A stretch of DNA of 64,000 bases from Lysobacterales bacterium (GTDB lineage: Bacteria > Pseudomonadota > Gammaproteobacteria > Xanthomonadales > Rhodanobacteraceae): contig NSJK01000016.1 in assembly GCA_002632325.1 (NCBI GenBank), positions 27,027 to 91,026 on the forward strand, written 5' to 3'. Positions within the stretch are counted from its first letter, which is position 1. Each line of letters starts with the position of its first letter. The notes beneath the pieces are model-generated. The model searched no databases. It saw only the letters and a list, made by a program, of their open reading frames with translations, and was not told the origin of the DNA. A program made the position numbers and the translations under genes. Shown here piece by piece: positions 25,463-34,555 of the stretch.

Positions 25463-27879
25463 GCCAGCGCCTCGCGTGGCGTGGCCAGCGCTGCCTTTGC
25501 ATCGTTGCGGCCGATGCGCGTGGCATTGAGCACGACGATGAGCGAGCTCGCCGACATGCCGATCGCGGCGAGCCAAGGCGGCACGAAGCCGAGTGCGCCG
25601 AAGGGCACGGCGACGAGGTTGTAGACCAGTGCCCAGCGCTGGTTCTGGCGCAGGATGCGCAGGGTCTCGCGCGCGATGGCGATCGCTTCGGGCAGGGCGG
25701 TGAGGCGCGACTGCGCGAGCACGATGTCGCTGGATGCCTGCGCGAACTGGCTGCCGCTGGCGAGGGCGACGGCGACATCGGCGCCCGCGAGCACGGGCGC
25801 ATCGTTGACGCCGTCACCCACTGCGATCACGCGCGCGCCCTCGCTGCGCAGCCCCTGCAGATGCGCGAGCTTGTCGGCGGGGCTCTGACGCGCCTGCCAC
25901 CGCTCGATGCCGGCGCGCTGGGCCAGCGCCTCGACCTTGGCCTGGGCATCGCCGCTGAGAATTCCCAGTGCGAGGCCGGCCTCGCGCAGCGCATGGACGG
26001 ATTCGCGCGCACCCGGGCGCAACTGCTCGTCGATGCGCCATGCCGCGATCATACCGTGCTCATCGGCGAGCACGAGGGCATCGTCATCGAGCGCGGTTTC
26101 CGCACGGTCGCCGAGTGCGAAACGCGCGTGACCCAGACGCAAGGCGCGGCCATCGACGCGGCCGCGCAGGCCCTGACCGCCGAGTTCCTCGACGTCTTCG
26201 GCGCGACGGAGCGGCGCTGCTTCAGCGGCGGCAACCACGACGCGCGAGAGCGGATGAGTGCTGCTGCGCGCAAGCGCGGCGGCGAGTGCGAGCGCATCGT
26301 CGGTCTGCGCGGGCCCGATCGGCTGCAGGCTCGCTTGTGGCTGAGTCAGCGTGCCGGTCTTGTCGAACACCAGATGCGTGGCGCCGGCGAGTGTTTCGAT
26401 GGCGTCGGCATGCACGACCAGCACGCCGCGTTGCGCGAGCAGGGCGAGTGCGCGCGTGAGCGCGGCGGGCACGGCGAGTGCGAATGCGCAGGGACAGGAC
26501 ACCACCAGCACCGCGAGCGTGGCGGCGAAGGCGCGCGAGGGATCGAACCAGCTCCAGCCGATTGCGGTGAGCGCGGCAAGCGTGAGCACGCGCGCGACGA
26601 AGCGTGCGGCCGCGGCTTCACCTGCGCAGGCCAGACGCGGGCGCTCGGTCTGCGCGCGCGTGACGAGTGCGACGATGCCGGCGAGCGCGGTATCGGCGCC
26701 GACGCGCTCGACGCGCAGTTGCGCCGGACCTTCGACGACGACGCTGCCGGCAATCAGCTTGTCGCCGCGGCGCTTGGCGAGCGGCGTGGATTCGCCCGAG
26801 AGCAGGGCTTCATCGACGCGGCAGTGCGCGCTTTCGAGCACGCCATCGGCGGGAATCGAGCTGCCCTGCGCCAGATGCACGAGATCGCCCGGCACGAGTT
26901 CGATTGCGCCGACGCGCTCCTGCGTGCCGTCGCTGCGGATGCGCTGCGCGAACGCAGGCGTGAGGCGCGCGAGCGCATCGCTCAGGTCACCGGCACGGTG
27001 GCGCGCCTTGAGTTCCAGATGGCGACCGATCAGAAGGAAGAACACGAACATGCTGACCGAGTCGAAATAGACCTCGTGTCCGCCGGTCATCGCCTCGATC
27101 ACGCTGGCGCCATAGATCAGCGCGATCGCGATCGCCACCGGCACGTCCATGCCCAGACGGCGCGCGCGCAAGGCGCGCAGGGCGCCGGCGAAGAACGGCT
27201 GCGCGGCGTAGAACACCACCGGCGTGGCGACCAGCAGACCGAACCAGCGGAACAGGTCGCGGGTGGGCGTGTCCATCGCCGAGAACGCGCCCAGATACAG
27301 CGCGCTCGCATACATCATCGCCTGCATCGCGCCCAAGCCGGCGACGACCAGACGCTTGAGCGCGGTGCGCGATTCGCGCCGGCGCGCATCATCGAGTGCG
27401 GCGGCATCGAGCGGCAGCGCGGCATAGCCGGCGCGTGCGAAGGCTTCGACCACGCGTGCGAGTTCGCAACGCTGCGCATCCCAGACGATGCGCGCGCGAC
27501 GTGCGGCCGCGTTGACCTGCACGAGTTCGACGCCGGGCAGGGCGCCGAGTGCGCGTTCGATCAGCCACACGCAGGCCGCGCAGCGCAGGCCATCGACGAG
27601 GAACACGCCTTCGCGACGATCGCCGTCGAGTTCGCGCACGACATGACGGGCAAGATCCGGACGCCGCCAGGTTGCCGCTTCGATCGGCGCATCACTCGCG
27701 GGACGCAAGGCCGGTTGCGTGCGCAGGCGGTAGTAGTCGGCCAGCCCGAGTTGGTCGATCCACTGCGCGGCGGCGCGGCAGCCCTGACAGCACACCGGAT
27801 GACTGACGCCGGCGACCGTGGCATGGATCGTCTCGCCGGCCGGCAGTGCTTCGCCGCAATGCCAGCAGTTTGCGTTCAC
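25459..27879 (-). CDS. ccoI: Copper-exporting P1B-type ATPase of cbb3 oxidase assembly
   Basis: This 806-residue ATPase delivers copper for assembly of cbb3 oxidase. It has an N-terminal Cys-rich motif (CWHCGE and CCQGCRAA), a heavy-metal domain with CAACVWLIE at about residue 100, the membrane motif SCPCAFALAVP, the phosphorylation site DKTGTLTQ and GDGVNDAPVLAGADV. All functional signatures are intact. The GTG at 27879 is the chosen start because AGGAGCG precedes it; upstream codons belong to the 67-residue gene, which it overlaps by four bases. Confidence 0.93.
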   Translation of the reverse strand: MNANCWHCGEALPAGETIHATVAGVSHPVCCQGCRAAAQWIDQLGLADYYRLRTQPALRPASDAPIEAATWRRPDLARHVVRELDGDRREGVFLVDGLRCAACVWLIERALGALPGVELVQVNAAARRARIVWDAQRCELARVVEAFARAGYAALPLDAAALDDARRRESRTALKRLVVAGLGAMQAMMYASALYLGAFSAMDTPTRDLFRWFGLLVATPVVFYAAQPFFAGALRALRARRLGMDVPVAIAIALIYGASVIEAMTGGHEVYFDSVSMFVFFLLIGRHLELKARHRAGDLSDALARLTPAFAQRIRSDGTQERVGAIELVPGDLVHLAQGSSIPADGVLESAHCRVDEALLSGESTPLAKRRGDKLIAGSVVVEGPAQLRVERVGADTALAGIVALVTRAQTERPRLACAGEAAAARFVARVLTLAALTAIGWSWFDPSRAFAATLAVLVVSCPCAFALAVPAALTRALALLAQRGVLVVHADAIETLAGATHLVFDKTGTLTQPQASLQPIGPAQTDDALALAAALARSSTHPLSRVVVAAAEAAPLRRAEDVEELGGQGLRGRVDGRALRLGHARFALGDRAETALDDDALVLADEHGMIAAWRIDEQLRPGARESVHALREAGLALGILSGDAQAKVEALAQRAGIERWQARQSPADKLAHLQGLRSEGARVIAVGDGVNDAPVLAGADVAVALASGSQFAQASSDIVLAQSRLTALPEAIAIARETLRILRQNQRWALVYNLVAVPFGALGFVPPWLAAIGMSASSLIVVLNATRIGRNDAKAALATPREALA

Positions 27880-28079
27880 GGTCGCTCCTGCTCCGCAGGC
27901 GGCGCTGCACTCGGCGCGGCGGGTCGGTTCAGCGGCATCTTGAGGATCACCTGCGCGTCCGGCGCGATCGGCTCGTCGGCATGGCGCGCGCCGAGCACGA
28001 TCATCCAGATGCAGCCCGCGAGCGAACCGACGAGCACGAAGGCGGCGAGCCAGATCACCGGCTCGCGATACCACACCAT
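27876..28079 (-). CDS. Small membrane protein, FixH-like N-terminus
   Basis: This 67-residue protein begins MVWYREPVIWLAAFVLVGSL and has one membrane helix followed by a short proline- and alanine-rich tail. It occupies the place where FixH/CcoH is found in other cbb3 operons, but FixH is normally about 150-170 residues and this lacks the periplasmic domain. It may be a reduced FixH or a separate small assembly factor. It overlaps ccoI by four bases and starts 10 bases after the ccoP stop. Confidence 0.72.
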   Translation of the reverse strand: MVWYREPVIWLAAFVLVGSLAGCIWMIVLGARHADEPIAPDAQVILKMPLNRPAAPSAAPPAEQERP

Positions 28080-28089
28080 CCGTGGTGCT

Positions 28090-28995
28090 TCAGTGCGCGG
28101 CGTTGGCGTGCGAGCGTGCATAGACCCACGCGGCGATCAGGCGCGCGTCGGTGTCGGTCAAGCGCGTGCGCCAGGCCGGCATCACGCCGCTGCGGCCATT
28201 GCGGATGGTCTGCTCGATGGTCGCGAGGTCGCGGCCATAGAGTTCATCGGCCGTGGTGAGGTTGGGCGCGCCCAGCGCCGGATTGCCGGTGCCGGTCGGG
28301 CCGTGACAGGCCGCGCACACCGCGAAGTTTTCTGCACCGAGCTTGGCCTTGGCCGGCGAGTGATCGCGGCCCGAGAGGCTGAGCACGTAGTTGGCGAGAT
28401 TCTCGATCGCGGCCTTGTCGAGGCTGCTCGAGAACGGCGGCATCGTGCCGTGGCGACCATCGAGGATGCTGGTGAGCAGGGTGGCGCCGTCGCCGCCGTA
28501 GATCCAGGTCGCATCGATGAGGTTGGGCGCGCCGATCACGCGGTTGCCGTGGCCCTCGCGCCCATGACAGGCCGCGCAGTTGTCGATGAACAAGCGCTCA
28601 CCCATGCGCGTGGCGGTGCTGTCGGCAGCGAGCGCATCGACCGGCTTGCCGGCGAAACCGGCGAGGATCGGATCGAGCTTGGCGCGATTGGCGGCAGTGT
28701 CTTGGGCCAGTTGCTTGTGCGAAGTCCAGCCGAGCGAACCCTTGCTCGAACCAAAGCCCGGATACAGGTACAGATAGGCGAAGCCGATCACGAACATCGC
28801 GCCCGACATCACGATCCACCACAGCGGCAGACGGTTCATGCCTTCGCGCAGCACGCCATGCGCCCACACGTGACCGGTGGTGCCATCGGGCAGGGTCGGA
28901 ATCTTCACGCGCGGTCCCCACAGGAACAGGAACAGCGTGATGCCGAGGTTGAACACGATGAGGAACATGATCCAGCCGGACCAGAACGGACTCAT
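28090..28995 (-). CDS. ccoP: cbb3-type cytochrome c oxidase subunit III, di-haem
   Basis: This 301-residue subunit has two membrane helices (WIMFLIVFNLGITLFLFLWG and PLWWIVMSGAMFVIGFAYLY). Two cytochrome c domains follow, with CAACH at residues 140-144 and 227-231. It passes electrons from soluble cytochromes to CcoO and CcoN. Conserved methionine-containing segments (TMPPFSS and VMPAWR) give the axial ligands. Its start overlaps the stop of ccoQ by four bases. Confidence 0.95.
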   Translation of the reverse strand: MSPFWSGWIMFLIVFNLGITLFLFLWGPRVKIPTLPDGTTGHVWAHGVLREGMNRLPLWWIVMSGAMFVIGFAYLYLYPGFGSSKGSLGWTSHKQLAQDTAANRAKLDPILAGFAGKPVDALAADSTATRMGERLFIDNCAACHGREGHGNRVIGAPNLIDATWIYGGDGATLLTSILDGRHGTMPPFSSSLDKAAIENLANYVLSLSGRDHSPAKAKLGAENFAVCAACHGPTGTGNPALGAPNLTTADELYGRDLATIEQTIRNGRSGVMPAWRTRLTDTDARLIAAWVYARSHANAAH

Positions 28996-29153
28996 TGCGA
29001 TTGCTCCTCATCGTCCATCGGGATGCGCGCAAGCGCGTCATACTTCTGCTTGTGACGAGCGTTCCAGACCCAGATCCAGATGCCGATGAAACTGAGCATC
29101 GAGGCCACGGTCACCACGCCGGCGAGATTGCCCCAGAACGGACTGAGCGTCAT
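28992..29153 (-). CDS. ccoQ: cbb3-type cytochrome oxidase subunit IV (CcoQ)
   Basis: This 53-residue protein begins [19 protein letters not shown], continues with [19 protein letters not shown], and ends DEEQSQ. It has one membrane helix and the KQKYD motif typical of CcoQ, which stabilises the oxidase complex. It overlaps ccoP and ccoO by four bases on each side, which fixes its limits. Confidence 0.9.
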   Translation of the reverse strand: MTLSPFWGNLAGVVTVASMLSFIGIWIWVWNARHKQKYDALARIPMDDEEQSQ

Positions 29154-29806
29154 GGCGCGGCCTGCTGCGGTTTGGCATTGGTCGGCTCGTTGGCGATGCC
29201 CAGCCCCTGCAGGTAGGCGACCACCGCATCGAGCTCGGTCTGACCGCTGACCGCGGCCTTGGCACCGGCGATGTCGGCATCGCTGTAGGGGTCGCCGAGG
29301 AAGCGCAGCGTGCGCATGCGCGCGGCGATGTCATCGCCATCGACCAGTGCCTGCGCCAGCCACGGATACGAGGGCATGTTCGACTCGGGCACCACCGAGC
29401 GCGGGTCGCGCAGATGCTGGCGCTGCCATTCGTCGCTGTACTTGCCGCCGACGCGCGCGAGGTCGGGCCCGGTGCGCTTGGAGCCCCACTGGTGCGGGCG
29501 ATCGTAGACAGATTCCTCGGCGGTCGAGAATGGCCCGTAGCGTTCGGTCTCGGCACGCAGCGCACGGATCATCTGCGAATGGCACAGGTAGCAACCTTCG
29601 CGCACGTAGATGTCCTTGCCGGCCAGACGCAGGGCGTCGTAGGGCTTCACGCCCAGCGCCGGCTTGACTTCGTGCGCCGCCATGAAGATCGGCGTGATCT
29701 CGGCGAGGCCGCCGAGCGAAACCATGATCGCGGTGAGAATGCCGAGCAGGCCGGCACGCTTCTCGATCGCTTCGAAATACTTGTAACCGCGGTATCCACC
29801 AGCCAT
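29150..29806 (-). CDS. ccoO: cbb3-type cytochrome c oxidase subunit II, mono-haem
   Basis: This 218-residue subunit starts with one membrane helix and carries a single haem-binding site, CYLCHSQ at residues 72-76. The surrounding [20 protein letters not shown] and the later [18 protein letters not shown] are diagnostic for Cco[10 protein letters not shown] provides the Met ligand. It lies 10 bases after ccoN and overlaps ccoQ by four bases. Confidence 0.95.
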   Translation of the reverse strand: MAGGYRGYKYFEAIEKRAGLLGILTAIMVSLGGLAEITPIFMAAHEVKPALGVKPYDALRLAGKDIYVREGCYLCHSQMIRALRAETERYGPFSTAEESVYDRPHQWGSKRTGPDLARVGGKYSDEWQRQHLRDPRSVVPESNMPSYPWLAQALVDGDDIAARMRTLRFLGDPYSDADIAGAKAAVSGQTELDAVVAYLQGLGIANEPTNAKPQQAAP

Positions 29807-29816
29807 CGTCGTCTCC

Positions 29817-31283
29817 TCAACCCATGGCCGGCAGCGGCGCGGGGACCTGAGCCGTTTCGGGCTCGGGAATCGGTACCGGAATCGGCGTGATCAGCTTGGC
29901 GCGTGCGTGCGCAGCCGTGTGCCACAGGTTCCACGCCATCACCACCATGCCCGCGAGCACGAACATGCCGCCGAGCCAGCGCACCGCGTACAGCGGCTTG
30001 ATCGCCAGCAGGCTGTCGATGAAGGCATGCGTGAGCGAACCGTCGGGATTGGTCGCGCGCCACATCAGGCCTTCGGTGACGCCAGCCACCCACATCGCCA
30101 GCACGTACAGCAACACGCCGGTGGTGTGCAGCCAGAAGTGCCATTCCATTGCCGTGTTGGAATGCATCGCCGGGCGGCCGAGCGCGCGCGGTGCCATCGC
30201 ATAGAGCGAGCCGATCGTGATCATCGCGACCCAGCCGATCGAACCCGAATGCACGTGGGCGACGGTCCAGTCGGTGTAGTGCGAGAGCGCGTTGACGGTC
30301 TTGATCGCCATCATCGAGCCTTCGAAGGTCGAGGCCGCGTAGAACACCAGCGCGATCACCATGAACTTCGCCGCCGGATCGGTCTTGAGCTTGTGCCAGG
30401 AACCGTTGAAGGTGAGCAGGCCGTTGGCGGCCGAACCCCAGCTGGGCATCAACAGGATCAACGAGAAGGCCATGCCGACCGACTGCACCCAATCAGGCAA
30501 GGCGGTGTACATCAGGTGATGCGAACCCGCCCACATGTAGATCGAGATCAGCGCCCAGAAATTGACGATCGAGAAGCGGTAGCTCCACAAGGGCTGCTGC
30601 GCCTGACGCGGCACGAAGTAATACATCATGCCGAGGAAGCCCGCAGTGAGGAAAAACGCCACTGCGTTGTGGCCGTACCACCACTGCACCATCGCATCGA
30701 CCACGCCCGAATAGATCGGATACGACTTGGTGAGTGACACCGGCACGGCGAGGTTGTTGACGATGTGCAACAGGCCCACGGCGATGATGAAGGCGCCGTA
30801 GTACCAGTTGGCGACATAGATGTGGCGAATGCGCCGGCGCGCGAGCGTGGCGAAGAACACGAAACCGAAGCTCACCCACACCACGGCGATCAGGATGTCG
30901 ATGAACCATTCCGGTTCGGCGTATTCCTTGCTCTGGGTGATGCCCAGCGGCATCGTCAGCATCGCCAGCACGCAGATCAGCTGCCAGCCCCAGAAGGTGA
31001 GGTTCGCCACGCGCGGAAAGGCCAGTCGCGTGTGACCGGTGCGCTGCACGACGTAATAGCAGGTGCCCATCAGCGCCGAACCACCGAAGGCGAAGATCAC
31101 GCCGAAGGTGTGATCCGGGCGCAAGCGACTGAAGGTGAGGAAGGGAACGTCGAAGTTCCAGAACGGCCACGCGAGTTCGGCAGCGATCCACACGCCCACC
31201 GACATGCCGATGATGCCCCACACCGCCGCAGCGAGCAGGAACAGGCGTACGACCTGATCGTTGTAGGTTTCTGTCTTGGGCAT
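29817..31283 (-). CDS. ccoN: cbb3-type cytochrome c oxidase subunit I
   Basis: This 488-residue catalytic subunit has about twelve membrane segments. Key histidines appear in [48 protein letters not shown] and [14 protein letters not shown]. The high-affinity oxidase reduces oxygen under microaerobic conditions. It is the first gene of ccoNOQP, with a 102-base gap from the Sco gene upstream. No FNR-type box was seen in this gap, so part of its transcription may come from the nirK promoter. Confidence 0.95.
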   Translation of the reverse strand: MPKTETYNDQVVRLFLLAAAVWGIIGMSVGVWIAAELAWPFWNFDVPFLTFSRLRPDHTFGVIFAFGGSALMGTCYYVVQRTGHTRLAFPRVANLTFWGWQLICVLAMLTMPLGITQSKEYAEPEWFIDILIAVVWVSFGFVFFATLARRRIRHIYVANWYYGAFIIAVGLLHIVNNLAVPVSLTKSYPIYSGVVDAMVQWWYGHNAVAFFLTAGFLGMMYYFVPRQAQQPLWSYRFSIVNFWALISIYMWAGSHHLMYTALPDWVQSVGMAFSLILLMPSWGSAANGLLTFNGSWHKLKTDPAAKFMVIALVFYAASTFEGSMMAIKTVNALSHYTDWTVAHVHSGSIGWVAMITIGSLYAMAPRALGRPAMHSNTAMEWHFWLHTTGVLLYVLAMWVAGVTEGLMWRATNPDGSLTHAFIDSLLAIKPLYAVRWLGGMFVLAGMVVMAWNLWHTAAHARAKLITPIPVPIPEPETAQVPAPLPAMG

Positions 31284-31385
31284 CGGCAGGCTCCCCCGGA
31301 AAACGCCATTATCGGCGATTTGTGCGCCGCATCACCAGTGCTGCGGGGCGAAAGCCTGCATCGCCTGCACCTTGCGTTTGCCGAT

Positions 31386-31967
31386 TCAGGGCGTTGCCAG
31401 CGCGCGTTGCACCGCGGCGACGAAATCCGGATCGGCTTCGCCGAGTTTCTCGCTGCGCGCGAGCACGCGGCCCTGCGCGTCGAGCAGCACCAGTGCGCTG
31501 GAATGGCTGAATTCGCCATCGTCGAGGCGTTTGTATTGCACGCCCAGAACCGCAGCGATGCGACGCACGTCGTTGGCTTGCGCGCGCATCAAATGCCAGT
31601 GTGGAGAATCGACGTGACGCTTGTGCGCGAGTTCCTTGAGCACAGCCGGCGTGTCGCGGTCGGGATCGAGGCTGATGAGCACGACCTCGATGCCCTCGCG
31701 CTGGGCAGGTTCGAGCGCGCGTTCGGTCTTGCGCACGCTGTCGATGATGAGCGGGCAGACGAACTTGCATGAGGCATAGAACATCGCCGCGATCACCGGC
31801 TTGCCTTGCGTGTCGGCGAGCTTGCGTGACTTGCCGTGTTGATCGGTGAGTGGCGCATCAAGGTGATAGATCGAGTCACCCGGCAGCGGCGCGCCATGCG
31901 CAGCGCGACTTGCGGCAAGACCGAGGATCGCCACCAGCGCGCAGGAAAGAAGGCGGTGCCAGTTCAT
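31386..31967 (-). CDS. SCO1/SenC-family copper chaperone
   Basis: This 193-residue thioredoxin-fold protein has a Sec signal peptide (LLSCALVAILGLAASRAAHG), the copper-binding pair CKFVC (C67, C71) and a conserved His in GEFSHSSALVLLD. Sco proteins insert copper into oxidases and, in denitrifiers, may serve NirK or N2O reductase. The start ATG overlaps the stop of nirV by four bases, so it belongs to the nirK operon and lies directly before ccoN. Confidence 0.9.
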   Translation of the reverse strand: MNWHRLLSCALVAILGLAASRAAHGAPLPGDSIYHLDAPLTDQHGKSRKLADTQGKPVIAAMFYASCKFVCPLIIDSVRKTERALEPAQREGIEVVLISLDPDRDTPAVLKELAHKRHVDSPHWHLMRAQANDVRRIAAVLGVQYKRLDDGEFSHSSALVLLDAQGRVLARSEKLGEADPDFVAAVQRALATP

Positions 31968-32800
31968 TTCGAGGTCTCCTTGAGGTCGCGGGCGCAGCGA
32001 AAGCCCATGCTGGTCGTGGTATCGGCTGCCTTGAGCGAGGACAGCATCGCGATGCGCATGAGCAGGGCGTAGTTGTCGCGGTCGCGCATCGACAGCGCGG
32101 CGGCACCGCAGAACTTGAGGCGGTCGGGGTCATTCTGGTCGCGGCTGTCGGCGCTCACCATCATCGCCGCATAGTCGTCGACCCACTCCCAGACCAGACC
32201 GTGCAGATCGCGCACGCCGTAGAGGTTGGCGGCACCACCCACGGATGCCAATGCGCCGCGTGAAGGTTTGGCGTACCAGTCGAGCAACTGCTGACGCCAC
32301 CTTGGATCGTTGCGCGCATCGGCCGTCGTGGTGCTGGCCGCCGCCGCTCGTTCCCATTCGATCCAGCTTGGCAGGCGTGCGCCTTCTGCTTCGCAAAAGG
32401 CCTGCGCCGCAAACCAGCTCACGCGCGTGACGGGTTGATTCGACAAGGCGTCCTTGCCGAGCACGCTGGCTGACTGCCAATGACCCAGATAGCCGGCGTC
32501 GGCGAATACCGCAGGCGCCTGCCCGCGTTGCCATTGCGGATGGGCGAGCACGAAGGCGAGGAACTGCGCATTGGTGACGGGCTCTTCGCGCAGTGCATAG
32601 GCGGCCACCATCTGTGCGCGCGAGCCTTCACCTTCACTGATCACGCTGGTGAACGCGGTGACGGGAATCTCGTGGTAAGCTGGTGGCGCGGCGCTCAGTG
32701 GTGCAGTGACCGCGATGAGAGCGAACATCGTGAGCCGCCGCAGCGTGCGCGCACCGCGCATGGGCCATGCTTGCGGAACTGCGTCGTTGCGACGGCTCAT
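31964..32800 (-). CDS. nirV: SUMF1/FGE-fold protein NirV
   Basis: This 278-residue protein has an N-terminal signal segment (LTMFALIAVTAPLSAAPP) and the formylglycine-generating-enzyme fold: REEPVTNAQFLAFVLAHPQW, PVTRVSWFAAQAFCEAEGAR, LPSWIEWERAA, ANLYGVRDLHGLVWEWVDD and a final MGFRCARD. Directly downstream of nirK, this is the NirV protein of other denitrifiers, thought to help NirK maturation. The exact function is unproven. It starts 13 bases after nirK and overlaps the Sco gene by four bases. Confidence 0.85.
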   Translation of the reverse strand: MSRRNDAVPQAWPMRGARTLRRLTMFALIAVTAPLSAAPPAYHEIPVTAFTSVISEGEGSRAQMVAAYALREEPVTNAQFLAFVLAHPQWQRGQAPAVFADAGYLGHWQSASVLGKDALSNQPVTRVSWFAAQAFCEAEGARLPSWIEWERAAAASTTTADARNDPRWRQQLLDWYAKPSRGALASVGGAANLYGVRDLHGLVWEWVDDYAAMMVSADSRDQNDPDRLKFCGAAALSMRDRDNYALLMRIAMLSSLKAADTTTSMGFRCARDLKETSK

Positions 32801-32813
32801 GATGGCGTGCTCC

Positions 32814-34322
32814 TCAGTGCTCGGCCTGGGTTGCGTTGGGGTTTTGGGCGCGCATTGCGGCGGCCTCGGCCTTGGTCAGGCGACCTCCGGGATTCCCCCA
32901 GCTGTTGAGCACGAAGGTGCCGATGTTGGCGACTTCGTCGTCGGTGAGCTGGTTCATCGGCGGCATCACCGAGTTGTACTCGGCGCCGTTGACCGTGACC
33001 TTGCCGCTCACGCCATGCAGGATCGCCTCGATCAATTTCTTCGGTTCCCTGGCAAAGTAGTCGGACTTGGCGAGCGGCGGAAACACACCCTTGAGGCCTT
33101 CGCCATTGGCCTGATGGCAGACCGAGCAGGTGCCGGTGAAGAGCTGCTTGCCTGCGGCGATCTGCTCTTCCTTGGTCAGGGTGCCGCTGGCGTGCGCCTT
33201 GGCCGCCGTGGTGACCGCGGCGAGGTTGGGCTCGGCGCGGTCGCCGAGATAGACCTCGTCGACTTCCTTGCCCGAATAGATCGCCTTGTTCTCGGGGCCA
33301 TCGACCTTGAGAATTGCCAGCGCGCCCTTGTTGAAGGCGCGGAAGATCGAGTGATCGACCAGCACATAGCTGCCGGGGACTTCGAGATGGAACTCGACGG
33401 ATGCGGCGCCGCCAGCGGGGATCAGGGTGGTCTGCACGTTTTCCTGCGGATGGGTGCCGCCTTCGGGCTGCACCCTGTCGAAGATCTCGCCGATCACGTG
33501 GAAGCTCGACACCAGATTCGGACCGCCATTGCCCATGAACAGGCGCACGCGCTCACCGACCTTGGCACTGAGTGCCTTGTCGCCGGTCAGCGCGCCCTCG
33601 GCACCATTGAACAATACGTAGGTCGGGTTCTCGTCGATCGCCTTTTCCATGTCGAAGGGCTGATGACCTTTCTCGCGATACTTGCCGGTGGTGTAGAAAT
33701 CGCCCTGCATCACGTAGTACTCGTGATCGACTGGCGGCAAGCCTTCGGGCGGCTCGACGAGAATCAGGCCGTACATGCCGTTGGCGACATGCATGCCCAC
33801 CGGTGCGGTCGCGCAGTGGTAGACGTAGATGCCTTGATTGAGCGCCTTGAAGGTGAACTGCGACTTGTGGCCGGGCGCGGTGAAGCTCGAGGCGGCGCCG
33901 CCGCCCGGACCGGTCACGCCGTGCAGGTCGATGTTGTGCGGCATCTTGCTGTCGGGCGCGTTCTTGAGATGGAACTCGACCGTATCGCCCTGACGCACGC
34001 GAATGAAGCTGCCGGGCACGGTGCCGCCGAAGGTCCAGAACGTGTAGGACACGCCTTCGGAGATCGGCATTTCCTTCTCGATCACTTCCAGTTCGACGAT
34101 CACCTTGGCCGGATGGTCGCGATTGGTCGCTGGCGGGACATGCGGCGGACTGGTGAGGATCGCGTGGATCGGCTCGCCCTGCGGCGGTCCGAAATCCCCT
34201 TTGGCCGAACCGCCCGTGGTTCCGAGGGCGGCGTTGGCGTCACCGATACCGCCGGTGCCTATCGTGCAGCCGGCGAGTCCGGCGCCGGCAAGGATTACCA
34301 ATGCAAGCAATACGCGTCTCAT
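32814..34322 (-). CDS. nirK: Copper nitrite reductase with C-terminal cytochrome c domain
   Basis: This 502-residue enzyme reduces nitrite to NO. A lipoprotein signal ([10 protein letters not shown]19) suggests attachment to a membrane. The two cupredoxin domains carry the copper ligands [27 protein letters not shown] and, in domain 2, FHVIGEIF and [14 protein letters not shown]. From about residue 390 a cytochrome c domain follows ([20 protein letters not shown] and later SVMPPMNQL). The three-domain type is known from Ralstonia and Bdellovibrio relatives and lets NirK take electrons directly. An FNR/DNR-like box lies about 80 bases before the start. Confidence 0.95.
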   Translation of the reverse strand: MRRVLLALVILAGAGLAGCTIGTGGIGDANAALGTTGGSAKGDFGPPQGEPIHAILTSPPHVPPATNRDHPAKVIVELEVIEKEMPISEGVSYTFWTFGGTVPGSFIRVRQGDTVEFHLKNAPDSKMPHNIDLHGVTGPGGGAASSFTAPGHKSQFTFKALNQGIYVYHCATAPVGMHVANGMYGLILVEPPEGLPPVDHEYYVMQGDFYTTGKYREKGHQPFDMEKAIDENPTYVLFNGAEGALTGDKALSAKVGERVRLFMGNGGPNLVSSFHVIGEIFDRVQPEGGTHPQENVQTTLIPAGGAASVEFHLEVPGSYVLVDHSIFRAFNKGALAILKVDGPENKAIYSGKEVDEVYLGDRAEPNLAAVTTAAKAHASGTLTKEEQIAAGKQLFTGTCSVCHQANGEGLKGVFPPLAKSDYFAREPKKLIEAILHGVSGKVTVNGAEYNSVMPPMNQLTDDEVANIGTFVLNSWGNPGGRLTKAEAAAMRAQNPNATQAEH

Positions 34323-34394
34323 GGTTCACCTTTCACTTTTCAGGTTTGAAATCGTGATTGGAAGCGATTGTTGCGCGCGCAGCATCCTGGCGTC

Positions 34395-34408
34395 CTGATT
34401 TGGATCAA
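34395..34408 (-). promoter_or_regulatory. FNR/DNR-like box upstream of nirK
   Basis: CTGAT, TTGG, ATCAA matches the FNR/DNR consensus TTGAT-N4-ATCAA at nine of ten positions. The site lies 73-86 bases before the nirK ATG. Activation by an oxygen- or NO-sensing Crp/Fnr protein is the known pattern for nirK. Confidence 0.6.
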
Positions 34409-34474
34409 GCGACGGTTTGAATCTGCGCTCGATCGACCAAGGTTTGCCCGTCACGCCTTGGATCGGAGCGCTGA

Positions 34475-34488
34475 TTGATCGGCGTCAA
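34475..34488 (+). promoter_or_regulatory. FNR/DNR-like box upstream of the porin gene
   Basis: TTGAT, CGGC, GTCAA matches TTGAT-N4-ATCAA at nine of ten positions. It lies 68-81 bases before the porin ATG at 34556, so the divergent porin is probably co-regulated with nirK. Confidence 0.55.
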
Positions 34489-34555
34489 TGAAATCGCGTC
34501 GTGTGTTGTGCACTGTGTCAACTTGCCCCGCTCAATACGATCTCCGGAGTCCGCC

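Noticed and set aside
25429..29055. Very long plus-strand open frame opposite the cbb3 genes
   Set aside because: It is antisense to ccoS, ccoI, ccoP and ccoQ. Its composition (Arg, Ala, Gly, His) is that of a shadow frame in GC-rich DNA.
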